Of a DNA stretch of 64,000 nt, positions 16,577-25,594 are shown piece by piece (the first letter of the stretch is position 1; every line of letters begins with the position of its first letter). This DNA comes from Lentimicrobium sp. (GTDB lineage Bacteria; Bacteroidota; Bacteroidia; Bacteroidales; Lentimicrobiaceae). The notes under the pieces were generated by a model, which worked only from the letters and a program-made list of their open reading frames with translations, did not search any database and was not told the DNA's origin. Position numbers and translations under genes: made by a program. Location: contig JAMLHF010000010.1 in assembly GCA_023957275.1 (NCBI GenBank), forward strand, positions 17,745-81,744, in the 5' to 3' direction.

Positions 16577-17329
16577 ATGAATGCATACATAATTACAGGT
16601 ACCAGCTCGGGAATCGGCAACTCACTTGCCCGGAACCTGCTCTCCGGACGGGAAGGGGTCATCAGCATCTCGCGCAATGAGAACACCGGCTTAAACCGGC
16701 TTGCGGAAACCAACAACAGTTTCTTCAGGCACTTTACATTCGACCTGAGCCAAACAGACAAATTACCTGGGCTTATGGACAGCATTTTTAAATCCCTTCA
16801 GGATGTAAATCCCGAAAGAATTTCCCTGATTAACAACGCCGGAACCATAGAGCCCATCGGACCTTCAGGCAAAATGGATGCAACCCGGATTAAAATACAC
16901 CATAAAACAAACCTGATTGCGCCAGCTGTGCTGATCAATGAATTTATCCGCTTTACCCGGCCACTAAAGATCAGCAAAAGCATCCTGAACATCAGTTCCG
17001 GGGCTGCACACAATCCTTATGCCGGATGGAGCAATTACTGTGCCTCAAAAGCCGGATTGGATATGCTGACAAAGAGCATTGCTATAGAGCAGTCATCTGA
17101 AGAGTTTCCAGTAAGGATCATCTCGCTGGCGCCCGGCATTGTAGAAACGCCCATGCAGGAAAAGATCAGGGCTACCTCAGCAGGTCAGTTTCCCATGCGC
17201 AACAAATTTATTGATCTTTATAATAATCACCGCCTGAGTAATCCTGACGAAGTGGCCGGAAAAATCATCCCGCTGATTTTCTCAGATCACCCGGCATCAG
17301 GCACGTTCAGCGACCTGAGAAATCTGTAA
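16577..17329 (+). CDS. Short-chain dehydrogenase/reductase, sepiapterin/benzil-reductase-like
   Basis: 250 residues from the ATG at 16577; the longer frame from 16469 overlaps pruA's 5' end and precedes the cofactor loop with 36 meaningless residues. TGTSSGIG at 7-14 is the NAD(P) loop; LINNAG, the catalytic Ser in LNISSGAAHNPYAGW and Y-C-A-S-K complete the classical SDR site; SLAPGIVETPMQ follows. The relation to sepiapterin or YueD-type benzil reductases is by general appearance only, so the substrate is open. It is 73 bases upstream of ppnP. Confidence 0.8.
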   Translation: MNAYIITGTSSGIGNSLARNLLSGREGVISISRNENTGLNRLAETNNSFFRHFTFDLSQTDKLPGLMDSIFKSLQDVNPERISLINNAGTIEPIGPSGKMDATRIKIHHKTNLIAPAVLINEFIRFTRPLKISKSILNISSGAAHNPYAGWSNYCASKAGLDMLTKSIAIEQSSEEFPVRIISLAPGIVETPMQEKIRATSAGQFPMRNKFIDLYNNHRLSNPDEVAGKIIPLIFSDHPASGTFSDLRNL

Positions 17330-17401
17330 ATAATACTCCGGCTGTTGGTTTACCCCTTTAAAATAATTAGATTTGCCAGGGAAAACCATAATCTTTAAGC
17401 T

Positions 17402-17683
17402 ATGTTCAAAACCAATGATTACTTCGACGGAAAAGTAAAATCGATCGCCTTTGAAACCATTGAAGGTCCGGCAACTGTGGGCGTTATGGCAGCCGGTGAA
17501 TATGAGTTCGGCACTTCTTCTGTCGAATACATGACTGTTATTTCAGGAGAAATGGATGTGAAACTTCCGGGGGAATCCGGGTGGAAAACATTTTTGCCTT
17601 TTGAAACATTCATTGTTCCGGCAAATGTAAAATTCGGGGTACGGATGAAAGGTGACACCGCTTACCGTTGTTTATACCGATAG
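17402..17683 (+). CDS. ppnP: Pyrimidine/purine nucleoside phosphorylase PpnP
   Basis: 93 residues, the full length of the PpnP (formerly DUF1255) cupin-like family. Visible signatures are [29 protein letters not shown], a [12 protein letters not shown] strand pair and the [15 protein letters not shown] block. The family phosphorolyses several purine and pyrimidine nucleosides. It is followed by a hairpin and then the ModE-like gene; no functional link to the tungsten genes is evident. Confidence 0.9.
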   Translation: MFKTNDYFDGKVKSIAFETIEGPATVGVMAAGEYEFGTSSVEYMTVISGEMDVKLPGESGWKTFLPFETFIVPANVKFGVRMKGDTAYRCLYR

Positions 17684-17688
17684 AGATA

Positions 17689-17709
17689 AAGCCCCGGTTT
17701 ACGGGGCTT
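17689..17709 (+). terminator. GC-rich hairpin after ppnP
   Basis: AAGCCCCG (17689-17696) pairs with CGGGGCTT (17702-17709) over a 5-base loop. The T tract after it is weak (TTGTTC), so read-through into the ModE-like gene is possible. Confidence 0.6.
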
Positions 17710-17754
17710 GTTCAATCTGCCAGGCAGAAAGTATTCATCTAACGGATTAAAAAA

Positions 17755-18129
17755 ATGAAAGCAAGTAAGTACGAAGAGCTTCGTTTGCATTACAAAATAT
17801 GGTTCACGGACAAGGATGATAACGGCATTCTCGGCGATGGTAAATATAAAATACTTAAAGCCATTGATGAAACCGGATCCTTGATGTCAGCATGCGAAAA
17901 GCTGGGCATTACTTACCGGCGGACATGGAATGATCTCAAAAGCATTGAAAAGCGGCTGGGATTTCCATTGCTGGAGAAGACCAGGGGAGGAACAGATGGC
18001 GGAAGCAGTACCCTGACTCCCGAAGGCAGGAAACTTATAAGGGCATTTGATAATTTCCATGAGAATATGGACGAAATCATGCAGCATCATTTTAAAGTAC
18101 TCAAGCACCAGCTTCTTTCAGATGAATAA
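17755..18129 (+). CDS. ModE-like winged-helix regulator lacking a molybdate-binding domain
   Basis: 124 residues comprising only the ModE N-terminal winged helix: ILKAIDETGSLMSACEKLGITYRRTWNDLKSIEKRLGFPLLEKTRGG, then SSTLTPEGRKLIRAFDNFH, which are the family's characteristic blocks. The two MOP domains that bind molybdate or tungstate in E. coli ModE are absent, so oxyanion sensing would need a partner or another mechanism. The gene ends inside the first codons of wtpA (8-base overlap), so it is almost certainly co-expressed with, and may regulate, tungstate uptake. Confidence 0.82.
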   Translation: MKASKYEELRLHYKIWFTDKDDNGILGDGKYKILKAIDETGSLMSACEKLGITYRRTWNDLKSIEKRLGFPLLEKTRGGTDGGSSTLTPEGRKLIRAFDNFHENMDEIMQHHFKVLKHQLLSDE

Positions 18130-19096
18130 AAGTGGAATGGTATACTTTACAGCCTGGCTTCTGCTTTCGGCGATTTTCATAAGTTCATGCCGGAACAATC
18201 AGTCAGAGAAGCAGTCAACAGACTTATCAGGTGAACTGACGATATTTCATGCTGGCAGCCTTTCGGTTCCGTTTAAAGCACTTGCCGATTCATTCTGCAG
18301 GATTCACCCTGAAGTCAGCATACTCACCGAGTCTGCCGGCAGCCTCGCTTCAATAAGGAAAATCACCGACCTGAATAAGCCTTGCGATATAATGGCATCA
18401 GCGGATTACACCCTTATAGATAAATTATTGATCCCGGATTACGCAAGCTGGAACCTGCTGTTTGCCGGCAATGAAATGTCCATTGTTTACCATTCAGATT
18501 CCAGGCTGGCTGATTCATTATCTGCGGATAACTGGTATAAAATACTAATGAACCCCGAAGTAAGGTTCGGGCGCTCAGATCCCGATTCAGATCCCTGTGG
18601 CTACAGGGCCATCCTTACCATGAAACTGACAGAAAAATTCCTCGATCAGCCCGGTATGACGGAGAACTTTCTTCAGAAAGACAATAAATTCATCAGGCCA
18701 AAAGAAGTTGACCTTCTGGCATTACTTGAATCAGGATCAATAGATTATATATTTCTTTATAAATCAGTTGCCATACAACATAAGCTAAAATATCTGGAAT
18801 TATCCGACAGCATTAACCTCGCTTCACCCGGCCTCCACGATCTGTATCAGACTGTTTCAGTGGAAATAGCAGGCAATAAACCAGGGGACAAAATCACTCA
18901 GCATGGTGAAGCCATGGTTTATGGCCTCACCATCCTTAACAACAGCAAAAACAAAGCGCTTGCCGAAGCTTTTATCAGTTTTATACTGAAAGATGGCTTA
19001 CAGATTATAGAAAATCTCGGGCAAACCCGTGTAATTCCCAGACTATCTGAAAAATCGCAAGCTCCGGCATTTCTTCATGAATATCTTGTCCCCTGA
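18122..19096 (+). CDS. wtpA: Tungstate/molybdate ABC transporter substrate-binding lipoprotein (WtpA-like)
   Basis: 324 residues from the ATG at 18122, overlapping the ModE-like gene by 8 bases; the frame reaching back to 18047 lies wholly inside that gene. A lipoprotein signal peptide ends at ISSC with Cys23. The mature part starts ELTIFHAGSLSVPFKAL, then ESAGSLASIRKI, DIMASADYTLID, FGRSDPDSDPCGYR, all typical of the WtpA branch of molybdate/tungstate binding proteins. No permease or ATPase gene follows; these (wtpB, wtpC) lie 35 kb downstream at 54.1-55.9 kb. Confidence 0.88.
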   Translation: MNKSGMVYFTAWLLLSAIFISSCRNNQSEKQSTDLSGELTIFHAGSLSVPFKALADSFCRIHPEVSILTESAGSLASIRKITDLNKPCDIMASADYTLIDKLLIPDYASWNLLFAGNEMSIVYHSDSRLADSLSADNWYKILMNPEVRFGRSDPDSDPCGYRAILTMKLTEKFLDQPGMTENFLQKDNKFIRPKEVDLLALLESGSIDYIFLYKSVAIQHKLKYLELSDSINLASPGLHDLYQTVSVEIAGNKPGDKITQHGEAMVYGLTILNNSKNKALAEAFISFILKDGLQIIENLGQTRVIPRLSEKSQAPAFLHEYLVP

Positions 19097-19188
19097 TTTA
19101 TAGCTAGTTAAGATTTCATTTTACAAGGTTTCTGGTGGCGGAAGAACAAACTCCATCAATTGTTGTTTGTTGCATAAAAACCAATAAC

Positions 19189-20751
19189 ATGATATCTTCC
19201 GACAATCACAGAATTGCTGAATTTCTCTCCCGTTTAGGCATTTCAGAACACAACAAGGGTGCAACTTCCGGGACAGTATGGATTGATACGAAAGGAGGAC
19301 CGAATCCATCCTACTCCCCCGCCGATGGCAAACTGATTGCCTCGGTAACACTTGCCACCGGAGATGACTACGCTGTCATCACTCAAAAAGCAACTGAAGC
19401 ATTCAAAATATGGAGAATGATTCCGGCTCCTAAAAGGGGAGAAGTTGTCAGGCAGATCGGAAACAGGCTGAGGGAATTCAAGGAGCCGCTCGGATCACTG
19501 GTGTCGTATGAGATGGGTAAAGTATACCAGGAAGGTTTGGGTGAAGTTCAGGAAATGATTGACATTGCAGATTTTGCAGTCGGACTTTCCAGACAGTTAT
19601 ATGGATTCACCATGCATTCCGAAAGGGAGCGCCATCGGATGTACGATCAGTATCACCCGCTTGGTGTTGTCGGCGTGATTTCCGCTTTTAATTTCCCGGT
19701 CGCCGTTTGGGCATGGAACGCTATGATAGCAATGGTTTGCGGAAATGTGGTAATATGGAAACCTTCATCCAAAGTGATGTTGAGCGCGATCGCTGTGCAT
19801 AAAATCATTGAAAAGGTGCTGGCCGACAATGAAGTTCCAGAAGGTGTGCTGAATCTGATCGCGGGAAGCTCTAAACACATGGGAGATAACTTCCTTTCGG
19901 ACAAGCGCATTCCATTGATTTCTGTCACTGGCTCCACCAGGGTGGGCAGGCATGTAAGTAAAACAGTCGGAGAACGTCTGGGCCGATGTATCCTTGAGTT
20001 GGGCGGAAACAACGCCATTATCGTTTCGCAATACGGAAACCTCAACATGGCTTTACGGGCCAGCCTTTTCGGGGCAGTAGCCACATCAGGACAGCGGTGC
20101 ACGTCAACCAGGCGGTTATTGATCCATGACTGTATCTTTGATAAATTCCGCGATAAACTGATCGATGCTTACAAGCAACTCAGGATCGGGCATCCGCTGG
20201 ACCCGTCAACCGTAGTCGGGCCTCTGGTTGACAAGGATGCGGTCAGAGCGTTTCTTGATGCTCAGGCCAGGATCGTTGAAGAAGGCGGAAAAATAGTATA
20301 CGGCGGTCAGGTTCTTAGTGGTGAAGAATATGCATCGGGATGTTACGTCATACCTTGTATTGCCGAGGTTGAAAACGATTTCAGTATCGTTCAGGAGGAA
20401 ACCTTTGCGCCCATTTTATACCTGATCAAATACAAGACGCTCGATGAGGCAATTGAACTGCACAATGCCGTTCCACAAGGACTTTCATCAGCAATTTTTT
20501 CAAGAAACATTATAGAAACAGAACGCTTCCTTTCACACGAGGGTTCCGACTGTGGCATAGCGAATGTAAACATTGCCACAAACGGAGCAGAGATCGGCGG
20601 TGCATTCGGGGGTGAAAAAGAAACGGGCGGAGGCCGGGAATCAGGCTCCGATGCCTGGAAAGCCTATATGCGGAGGCAGACAAACACCATCAATTTTTCC
20701 ACCGAATTGCCATTGGCACAAGGTATAAAATTTGATGCCTTTGATGATTAA
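19189..20751 (+). CDS. Aldehyde dehydrogenase, ALDH7 (aminoadipate-semialdehyde dehydrogenase-like)
   Basis: 520 residues from the ATG at 19189 (MISSDNHRIAEFLSRLGI); a GTG at 19135 would add 18 residues. ALDH fold: GVVGVISAFNFPVAVWAWN, SVTGSTRVGRHV, general base in ILELGGNNAIIV, catalytic Cys in SGQRCTSTRRL, EETFAPILYLIKY and a C-terminal GGAFGGEKETGGGRESGSDAWK. This pattern is that of ALDH7A1/PaoC-type enzymes acting on aminoadipate semialdehyde and related lysine-derived aldehydes. It sits directly after wtpA without obvious operon structure. The physiological substrate is inferred from family only. Confidence 0.85.
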   Translation: MISSDNHRIAEFLSRLGISEHNKGATSGTVWIDTKGGPNPSYSPADGKLIASVTLATGDDYAVITQKATEAFKIWRMIPAPKRGEVVRQIGNRLREFKEPLGSLVSYEMGKVYQEGLGEVQEMIDIADFAVGLSRQLYGFTMHSERERHRMYDQYHPLGVVGVISAFNFPVAVWAWNAMIAMVCGNVVIWKPSSKVMLSAIAVHKIIEKVLADNEVPEGVLNLIAGSSKHMGDNFLSDKRIPLISVTGSTRVGRHVSKTVGERLGRCILELGGNNAIIVSQYGNLNMALRASLFGAVATSGQRCTSTRRLLIHDCIFDKFRDKLIDAYKQLRIGHPLDPSTVVGPLVDKDAVRAFLDAQARIVEEGGKIVYGGQVLSGEEYASGCYVIPCIAEVENDFSIVQEETFAPILYLIKYKTLDEAIELHNAVPQGLSSAIFSRNIIETERFLSHEGSDCGIANVNIATNGAEIGGAFGGEKETGGGRESGSDAWKAYMRRQTNTINFSTELPLAQGIKFDAFDD

Positions 20752-20799
20752 CGGTATTGAAATTGAAAGAAGGCTCCGGAAGTATTTAAAGCTTTACAC

Positions 20800-20807
20800 T
20801 ATATTTG
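20800..20807 (+). promoter_or_regulatory. Bacteroidota -7 element at the head of the polysaccharide locus (TATATTTG)
   Basis: TATATTTG matches TAnnTTTG and lies 101 bases upstream of the flippase ATG. It is the only such element between the ALDH gene and the flippase and is a likely promoter for the first glycan genes. No clear -33 box. Confidence 0.5.
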
Positions 20808-20907
20808 CGGAACGGGTAGTTGACTTTTTCAACAATTGACACCGGCGGGCATGATAACCTGAATAATAAAATCAACACTTTACTGCAATTTTACCTTAAA
20901 GCGGATT

Positions 20908-22272
20908 ATGAAGAAACTGCTCCTGCGCTACATAGAAAGGTTCAATTCAGGTCATAGCCGCAGTGTAAAAGCCAGAAAAAACATTCTCGCATCTTTCTTC
21001 ATTAAAGGTGTCAGTATAATTGTCGGTTTTATCTTCGTACCGTTACTTATCGGTTATCTGGGTGAGGTTGAATACGGTATATGGATTACAATGAGTTCCA
21101 TCCTGGCCTGGGTGAATTACTTTGACATCGGGCTGGGCAACGGTCTGAGAAACCGGTTCGCGGAATCACTGGCCAAAGGGGAACATCAGATGGCCAGGAT
21201 ATACGTGAGCACTGCCTATGCCTCTTTAAGCCTGCTGTTCGGATCATTCTTCCTGGTCTTTATGGCAATCAATCCCTTGCTAAGCTGGTACGAAATCCTC
21301 AAGGCCCCGGCATCATTGGCAGACGAGCTTAACATACTGGTAATTATTACTTTTGGGTTCTTTCTGCTCAGATTTACGCTCAGATTAATTGCCATTATTA
21401 TTATTGCCGACCAACGGCCCGCGCTTAGCAATGTTTTCGATCCGCTTGCGAATCTGATATCTCTGCTGGCCGTATTGGTATTGATCCAGACTTCGGAAAC
21501 ATCCCTGCTTGTGCTGGGAATTATCCTGGGGGCTGCGCCTGTTCTGGTGCTGGCGTTGGCCACGATCTATTTCTTCAGACACGATTACCGGGAATACCGG
21601 CCCTCCATCAGGCTGATTAATTTCAAGTATTTTAAAGACCTTACAGGGCTGGGAGCGAAATTTTTTATAATTCAGATTACAGTGGTGATTATCATGTCGA
21701 CCAACAACTTTATAATTACACGGGTTGTCGGCCCTGAGGCAGTAACTGCTTATAATGTTGCCTATAAGTATTTCGGACTGTTGCTTATGCTATTCACCAT
21801 AATTACAAACACTTACTGGTCAGCATATACAGAAGCCTTTATTAAGAAGGATTTTGCCTGGATTCGCAGGGTGACCGGAAATCTTGTAAAAGGCTGGATA
21901 GCTATACTCTTTATTCTCGCTGCAATGCTTGTTATTGCGCCATATTTCTATCATGTCTGGATACGTGACAAGGTGGAAATACCTTTCCTGCTTTCAGCAT
22001 TCACTGCACTTTTCATCGGAATTTACATCTGGTACATTATTTTCATTTATTTCATTAACGGAACCGGCAAAATTACCCTGCAGCTCTATGTCTGTGTGAT
22101 TGTGGCAGTTCTGAATATCCCCGTCTCAGTATTCTTTGCGAGGTATCTTGGCTTGGGCTCGGCCGGAGTAATCCTGGGTTCTTGTGTTACTTATCTTCCT
22201 GGTGCAATCATTGCACCGATTCAATACAGAAAGATCATCACCGGCAAAGACAACGGCATCTGGGGCAAGTAA
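20908..22272 (+). CDS. Polysaccharide flippase (Wzx/PST family)
   Basis: 454 residues with about 12 to 14 hydrophobic helices. Opening signature FFIKGVSIIVGFIFVPLLIGYLG, then YGIWITMSSILAWVNYFDIGLGNGLRNRFAES, is characteristic of MATE/PST exporters that flip undecaprenyl-linked repeat units. First gene of the polysaccharide locus; the FkbM methyltransferase ATG follows its stop codon directly. A Wzx/Wzy-dependent pathway is supported by the polymerase, Wza and Wzc genes downstream. Confidence 0.85.
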   Translation: MKKLLLRYIERFNSGHSRSVKARKNILASFFIKGVSIIVGFIFVPLLIGYLGEVEYGIWITMSSILAWVNYFDIGLGNGLRNRFAESLAKGEHQMARIYVSTAYASLSLLFGSFFLVFMAINPLLSWYEILKAPASLADELNILVIITFGFFLLRFTLRLIAIIIIADQRPALSNVFDPLANLISLLAVLVLIQTSETSLLVLGIILGAAPVLVLALATIYFFRHDYREYRPSIRLINFKYFKDLTGLGAKFFIIQITVVIIMSTNNFIITRVVGPEAVTAYNVAYKYFGLLLMLFTIITNTYWSAYTEAFIKKDFAWIRRVTGNLVKGWIAILFILAAMLVIAPYFYHVWIRDKVEIPFLLSAFTALFIGIYIWYIIFIYFINGTGKITLQLYVCVIVAVLNIPVSVFFARYLGLGSAGVILGSCVTYLPGAIIAPIQYRKIITGKDNGIWGK

Positions 22273-23226
22273 ATGAAAATCAGCATCAGTCAGGATGCAT
22301 ATTTGCAAAACACCGGGTTGCAAAACAGAATAATCAATAATCGGAGATTAAATTTGCTCAAAAAAAACATCATGAATCATCTGAAGGATTTTTTAAAAAC
22401 ACAATTGATCAAGGTTTTCCCCTCTGCCTATAAGAAGCGCCATTACAGGTTTCTGGAAAACCTGAACTGGAATAACATTCCTGCGGAGGAAGGAGAGCTG
22501 CTCCTTATGCCGTATTTCCTTAATGATAATACTTTGTTTTTTGACATCGGCGCGAATACCGGAATTTACACATCCTTCGCCCAGAAATTCATTCCCGGCG
22601 AATCGGTTTATGCCTTTGAACCAATCCCTGAACTATATACCCGGTTAAAATACTTGTTCAGAAAATCAAACATATACAAAATGGCATTCTCCAATGAAAT
22701 CAGCGAGAAGCAGTTTAAGATCCCTTCCATTTGCGGAAAAGAGTTTAAGTCGAGGGGCACCCTGAATGTCAGTTACAAAGAAAACGATGAAACAAAATCC
22801 CGTGTTATTGATGTAAGCACAGATACCATTGATAGCTTTGTAAAGAAAAAAAATATATCAAAAATCGGATTTGTAAAAATTGATGTAGAAGGCCATGAAC
22901 TACAAGTAATTGAAGGTGGAATTGAAACACTGAAAGAGCAAAAGCCCGTTCTGCAGATTGAAATAGAACAGCGCCATTATCAAAGAAATATCAGTGAGAT
23001 CATCGATTTTATTAAAGATGCCGGTTATTTCTGCTATTATCTTGATCCGAAGGCCTGGATACTTAAAAAACTGGAAGTTGATCCCGTCAGTCTGCAGAAA
23101 GAAGATCATTTCAAGACTGCGCAATATATACACAACTTTATTTTCCTGCCTGTCAACACAAAATGGGACTCAGCAGTTACAAGTATAAATCAGGATATCA
23201 GATTGGCCAGATCAGGGAATTATTAA
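22273..23226 (+). CDS. FkbM-family SAM-dependent methyltransferase
   Basis: 317 residues if started at the ATG that abuts the flippase stop; an internal ATG at 22372 (MNHLKDFLKT) is an alternative giving 284. SAM-binding loop FFDIGANTGIYTSF, YAFEPIPELY, and the FkbM-type VKIDVEGHELQVIEGG are present. Enzymes of this family O-methylate sugars or polyketides; here a methyl decoration of the glycan is the natural guess. Followed by 179 bases without a gene. Confidence 0.82.
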   Translation: MKISISQDAYLQNTGLQNRIINNRRLNLLKKNIMNHLKDFLKTQLIKVFPSAYKKRHYRFLENLNWNNIPAEEGELLLMPYFLNDNTLFFDIGANTGIYTSFAQKFIPGESVYAFEPIPELYTRLKYLFRKSNIYKMAFSNEISEKQFKIPSICGKEFKSRGTLNVSYKENDETKSRVIDVSTDTIDSFVKKKNISKIGFVKIDVEGHELQVIEGGIETLKEQKPVLQIEIEQRHYQRNISEIIDFIKDAGYFCYYLDPKAWILKKLEVDPVSLQKEDHFKTAQYIHNFIFLPVNTKWDSAVTSINQDIRLARSGNY

Positions 23227-23331
23227 AATATAACCAGCGTAGTCAAATAAGGACCGGTGAAAGATACCTACTACGCCCCCTTGTTATAATGCAGCAGGAG
23301 GTGTAGAAACAATTCATCCCGGTGTATTGTT

Positions 23332-23345
23332 AAGTTACGTAACTT
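23332..23345. promoter_or_regulatory. 14-bp perfect palindrome upstream of the polymerase gene
   Basis: AAGTTACGTAACTT is a perfect palindrome, 60 bases before the start of the polymerase gene in an otherwise featureless 179-base gap. It could be a dimeric regulator's operator. There is no second copy that I noticed, and chance cannot be excluded. Confidence 0.3.
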
Positions 23346-23405
23346 TATGGTTGCTTTTTCGCTGATTTCTGCACGTAAAACTGAAGATTCCAATCTGCAA
23401 TAAAA

Positions 23406-24668
23406 ATGGTCAAAAGAGTCATCGCGCTTTTTATTATTATTACATCGCTTGAGCTCTTCAATTTTGCCTTTATAAGCAAAGAGATTACAAAAGTTGCAGA
23501 AATTGCCGGAATTGGTGTTATCCTGCTGGTGATTGTGCTTCAGTTGATTTATCACAAAGGGGAAGGTTTCAGGATGACGTTTAAGTGGGAAGTCGGGTTG
23601 ATTCTTCTCGCACTGGTTACCAGTATGTTTATGGCATATTCGGCGCATAATCAGAATTTTCAGACGACACTGATTGCGCAACGTTTTATGTATTTCTATT
23701 TTTTTTATTACGCGCTGCATATGTTGAGAATTCCGGATACAGAACTGGAAAAAATCATCCTGTATCTGGCCCTGATCTATGTGTTCTTTTATATTATCCA
23801 GTATTTTGCCTATCCAACAATTATTTTCAGGGTCCGGGTGATTGAGGAAAGGGGAACCATCAGGATTTTTCAGGTTGGCCTTTCATATATGATTCTTGCA
23901 TATTTCTATGTACTGAACAGAAGTTTTGACAAATTATCGCTCAGGGGAATCGGCATGTTGTTTTTGTTTTTCAGTGTGATTATACTTATGGGTACCCGGC
24001 AGCTTTTATTTTCCATGTTCCTTCTGACTATGCTCAATATCCTGATGAGCCGCAAAGTAAAATCAAAACTAATGGTGATCTTACTTGCGATGTTTGCAGC
24101 GATTCCGGTTGTACTGATGTTTCAGGATATATTTACAAGCATTATAAGTTTATCGAAAGAGCAGAGTGTAGGCTTTGAAGAAAATATAAGGGTATTGGCC
24201 GGCACATTCTTCCTCACAGAGTTTTTCCCGAACAACCTCGCCTACTTAACAGGGAATGGCGCTGACAGTGCAAATTCGGGCTATGGAATGACAATACAGA
24301 TGTACAAGGATGTGTTTGGTTTCTATCAATCCGATGTCGGCATTATTGGAGACTACAGCAAATTCGGAATTCTGTTTCTTGCTGGTGTATTCTCTATCCT
24401 TTACCGGACGCTGAAAACAAGTTTCAGCGATGATCTTAATTACATTAAATACTTTTTTCTTTTTGTGATATTAACAGGCATTACCGGCGCAGGTCCGTTT
24501 GGGGATGCCAATTCAATTGTTACCATCAGCATTATCTTATACCTGGCTGATGTCGACAAACATAATCGCAAACTGGAGGAAGAAGAACAAGCCCTTGCAG
24601 GCAGCGACCCTGATGCGGTTGCAAACACTGCTGAAGAAAATCCGGTGGAAAACAACTATACTTACTAA
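23406..24668 (+). CDS. O-antigen ligase/polymerase-like membrane protein (Wzy candidate)
   Basis: 420 residues with around ten transmembrane helices and a large loop between residues about 240 and 320 (GTFFLTEFFPNNLAYLTGNGADSANSGYG), the arrangement of Wzy/WaaL proteins. The acidic, Asn-rich C-terminal tail is cytoplasmic-like. Sequence identity among polymerases is low, so the call leans on topology and on its place between a flippase/methyltransferase pair and glycosyltransferases. The stop overlaps the next ATG by one base (TAATG). Confidence 0.65.
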   Translation: MVKRVIALFIIITSLELFNFAFISKEITKVAEIAGIGVILLVIVLQLIYHKGEGFRMTFKWEVGLILLALVTSMFMAYSAHNQNFQTTLIAQRFMYFYFFYYALHMLRIPDTELEKIILYLALIYVFFYIIQYFAYPTIIFRVRVIEERGTIRIFQVGLSYMILAYFYVLNRSFDKLSLRGIGMLFLFFSVIILMGTRQLLFSMFLLTMLNILMSRKVKSKLMVILLAMFAAIPVVLMFQDIFTSIISLSKEQSVGFEENIRVLAGTFFLTEFFPNNLAYLTGNGADSANSGYGMTIQMYKDVFGFYQSDVGIIGDYSKFGILFLAGVFSILYRTLKTSFSDDLNYIKYFFLFVILTGITGAGPFGDANSIVTISIILYLADVDKHNRKLEEEEQALAGSDPDAVANTAEENPVENNYTY

Positions 24669-25588
24669 TGAACGAAGCAAACATAGCCGTCCTTATTCCT
24701 GTGCATAACGGGTTGCATTTCACTTCGAAGTGCCTGAAGGATTTGTATCATCAGATCAACCTGCTCAGCAACGAAACGAAAAAATTCACCATCGTTGTTA
24801 TTGATGATGGATCCACAGATAAAAGCCAGGAATGGATTAAGGCCAACTATCCTGAAACCGTAGTATTGAATGGAGATGGCAGTCTGTGGTGGGGAGGAGG
24901 CATCAATAAGGGAACTCAGTATGCCATTGATGAACTTAAATGTGATTATGTTCTCTGGTGGAACAATGATATACATACGGACGGCGATTATTTCAGGAAT
25001 CTGCTGCGGATAGCCAGCGAAACTGAGGAAAATACAATTATTGGCTCGAAAATATATTTTGCTGACAAGCCGGAAGTTATCTGGTCAATGGGAGGAATTT
25101 TCGATACCAGGTCCGGCAGAAAATATACCATCGGGATGCTTCAGAAAGATTCAGAGCAATTCAGCCGGCCTATTGAAGCTGACTGGCTCCCCGGAATGGG
25201 GACACTTATACACCGTTCCGTTTTCGAGAAGATTGGATACGTTAATGCAACTGATTTCCCCCAATATCATGGTGACAGTGATTTCACTTTCAGGGCAAAA
25301 CTTGCGGGATACCGTATTTTAGTATCACCATTGCTGAAGATATGGAACGACAAAAGCAATTCCGGGCTGCATCATTATAACAGTTTCCGATTGCTTATTA
25401 AGTCACTGACCGATATCAAATCAAACAATAATATAGGAAAGGATGTTCTTTTCTATCACAAATACGCCACCTCACCGGTGGCATATATTGCATTGGCTCA
25501 CAAATACATATATTACATTGGCGGATTTTTTAAATGGAAAATTCTCAGCCTGGCGGGTTTTAAAAAACGCGATTCCCAACTGAAATAG
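24668..25588 (+). CDS. Glycosyltransferase family 2 protein
   Basis: 306 residues. GT-A signatures: IAVLIPVHNGLHFTSKCL at the start, VVIDDGSTDKSQEW (about 37-50), GDGSLWWGGGIN, and a metal-site region VLWWNNDIH. A mid-domain DWLPGMGTLIHRSVFEKIGY is typical of rhamnosyl-type GT2 enzymes. Transfers a sugar to the growing repeat unit; donor and acceptor unknown. Translationally coupled to the polymerase gene. Confidence 0.85.
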   Translation: MNEANIAVLIPVHNGLHFTSKCLKDLYHQINLLSNETKKFTIVVIDDGSTDKSQEWIKANYPETVVLNGDGSLWWGGGINKGTQYAIDELKCDYVLWWNNDIHTDGDYFRNLLRIASETEENTIIGSKIYFADKPEVIWSMGGIFDTRSGRKYTIGMLQKDSEQFSRPIEADWLPGMGTLIHRSVFEKIGYVNATDFPQYHGDSDFTFRAKLAGYRILVSPLLKIWNDKSNSGLHHYNSFRLLIKSLTDIKSNNNIGKDVLFYHKYATSPVAYIALAHKYIYYIGGFFKWKILSLAGFKKRDSQLK

Positions 25589-25594
25589 TAAAAA

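Noticed and set aside
18047-18121. N-terminal extension of wtpA
   Set aside because: It lies entirely within the ModE-like gene and would precede the lipoprotein signal peptide, abolishing it.
23271-23720. 149-codon minus-strand frame covering the gap before the polymerase
   Set aside because: Mostly antisense to the polymerase gene; composition (many His, Asn, Lys, Cys) is typical of an antisense of a membrane protein.
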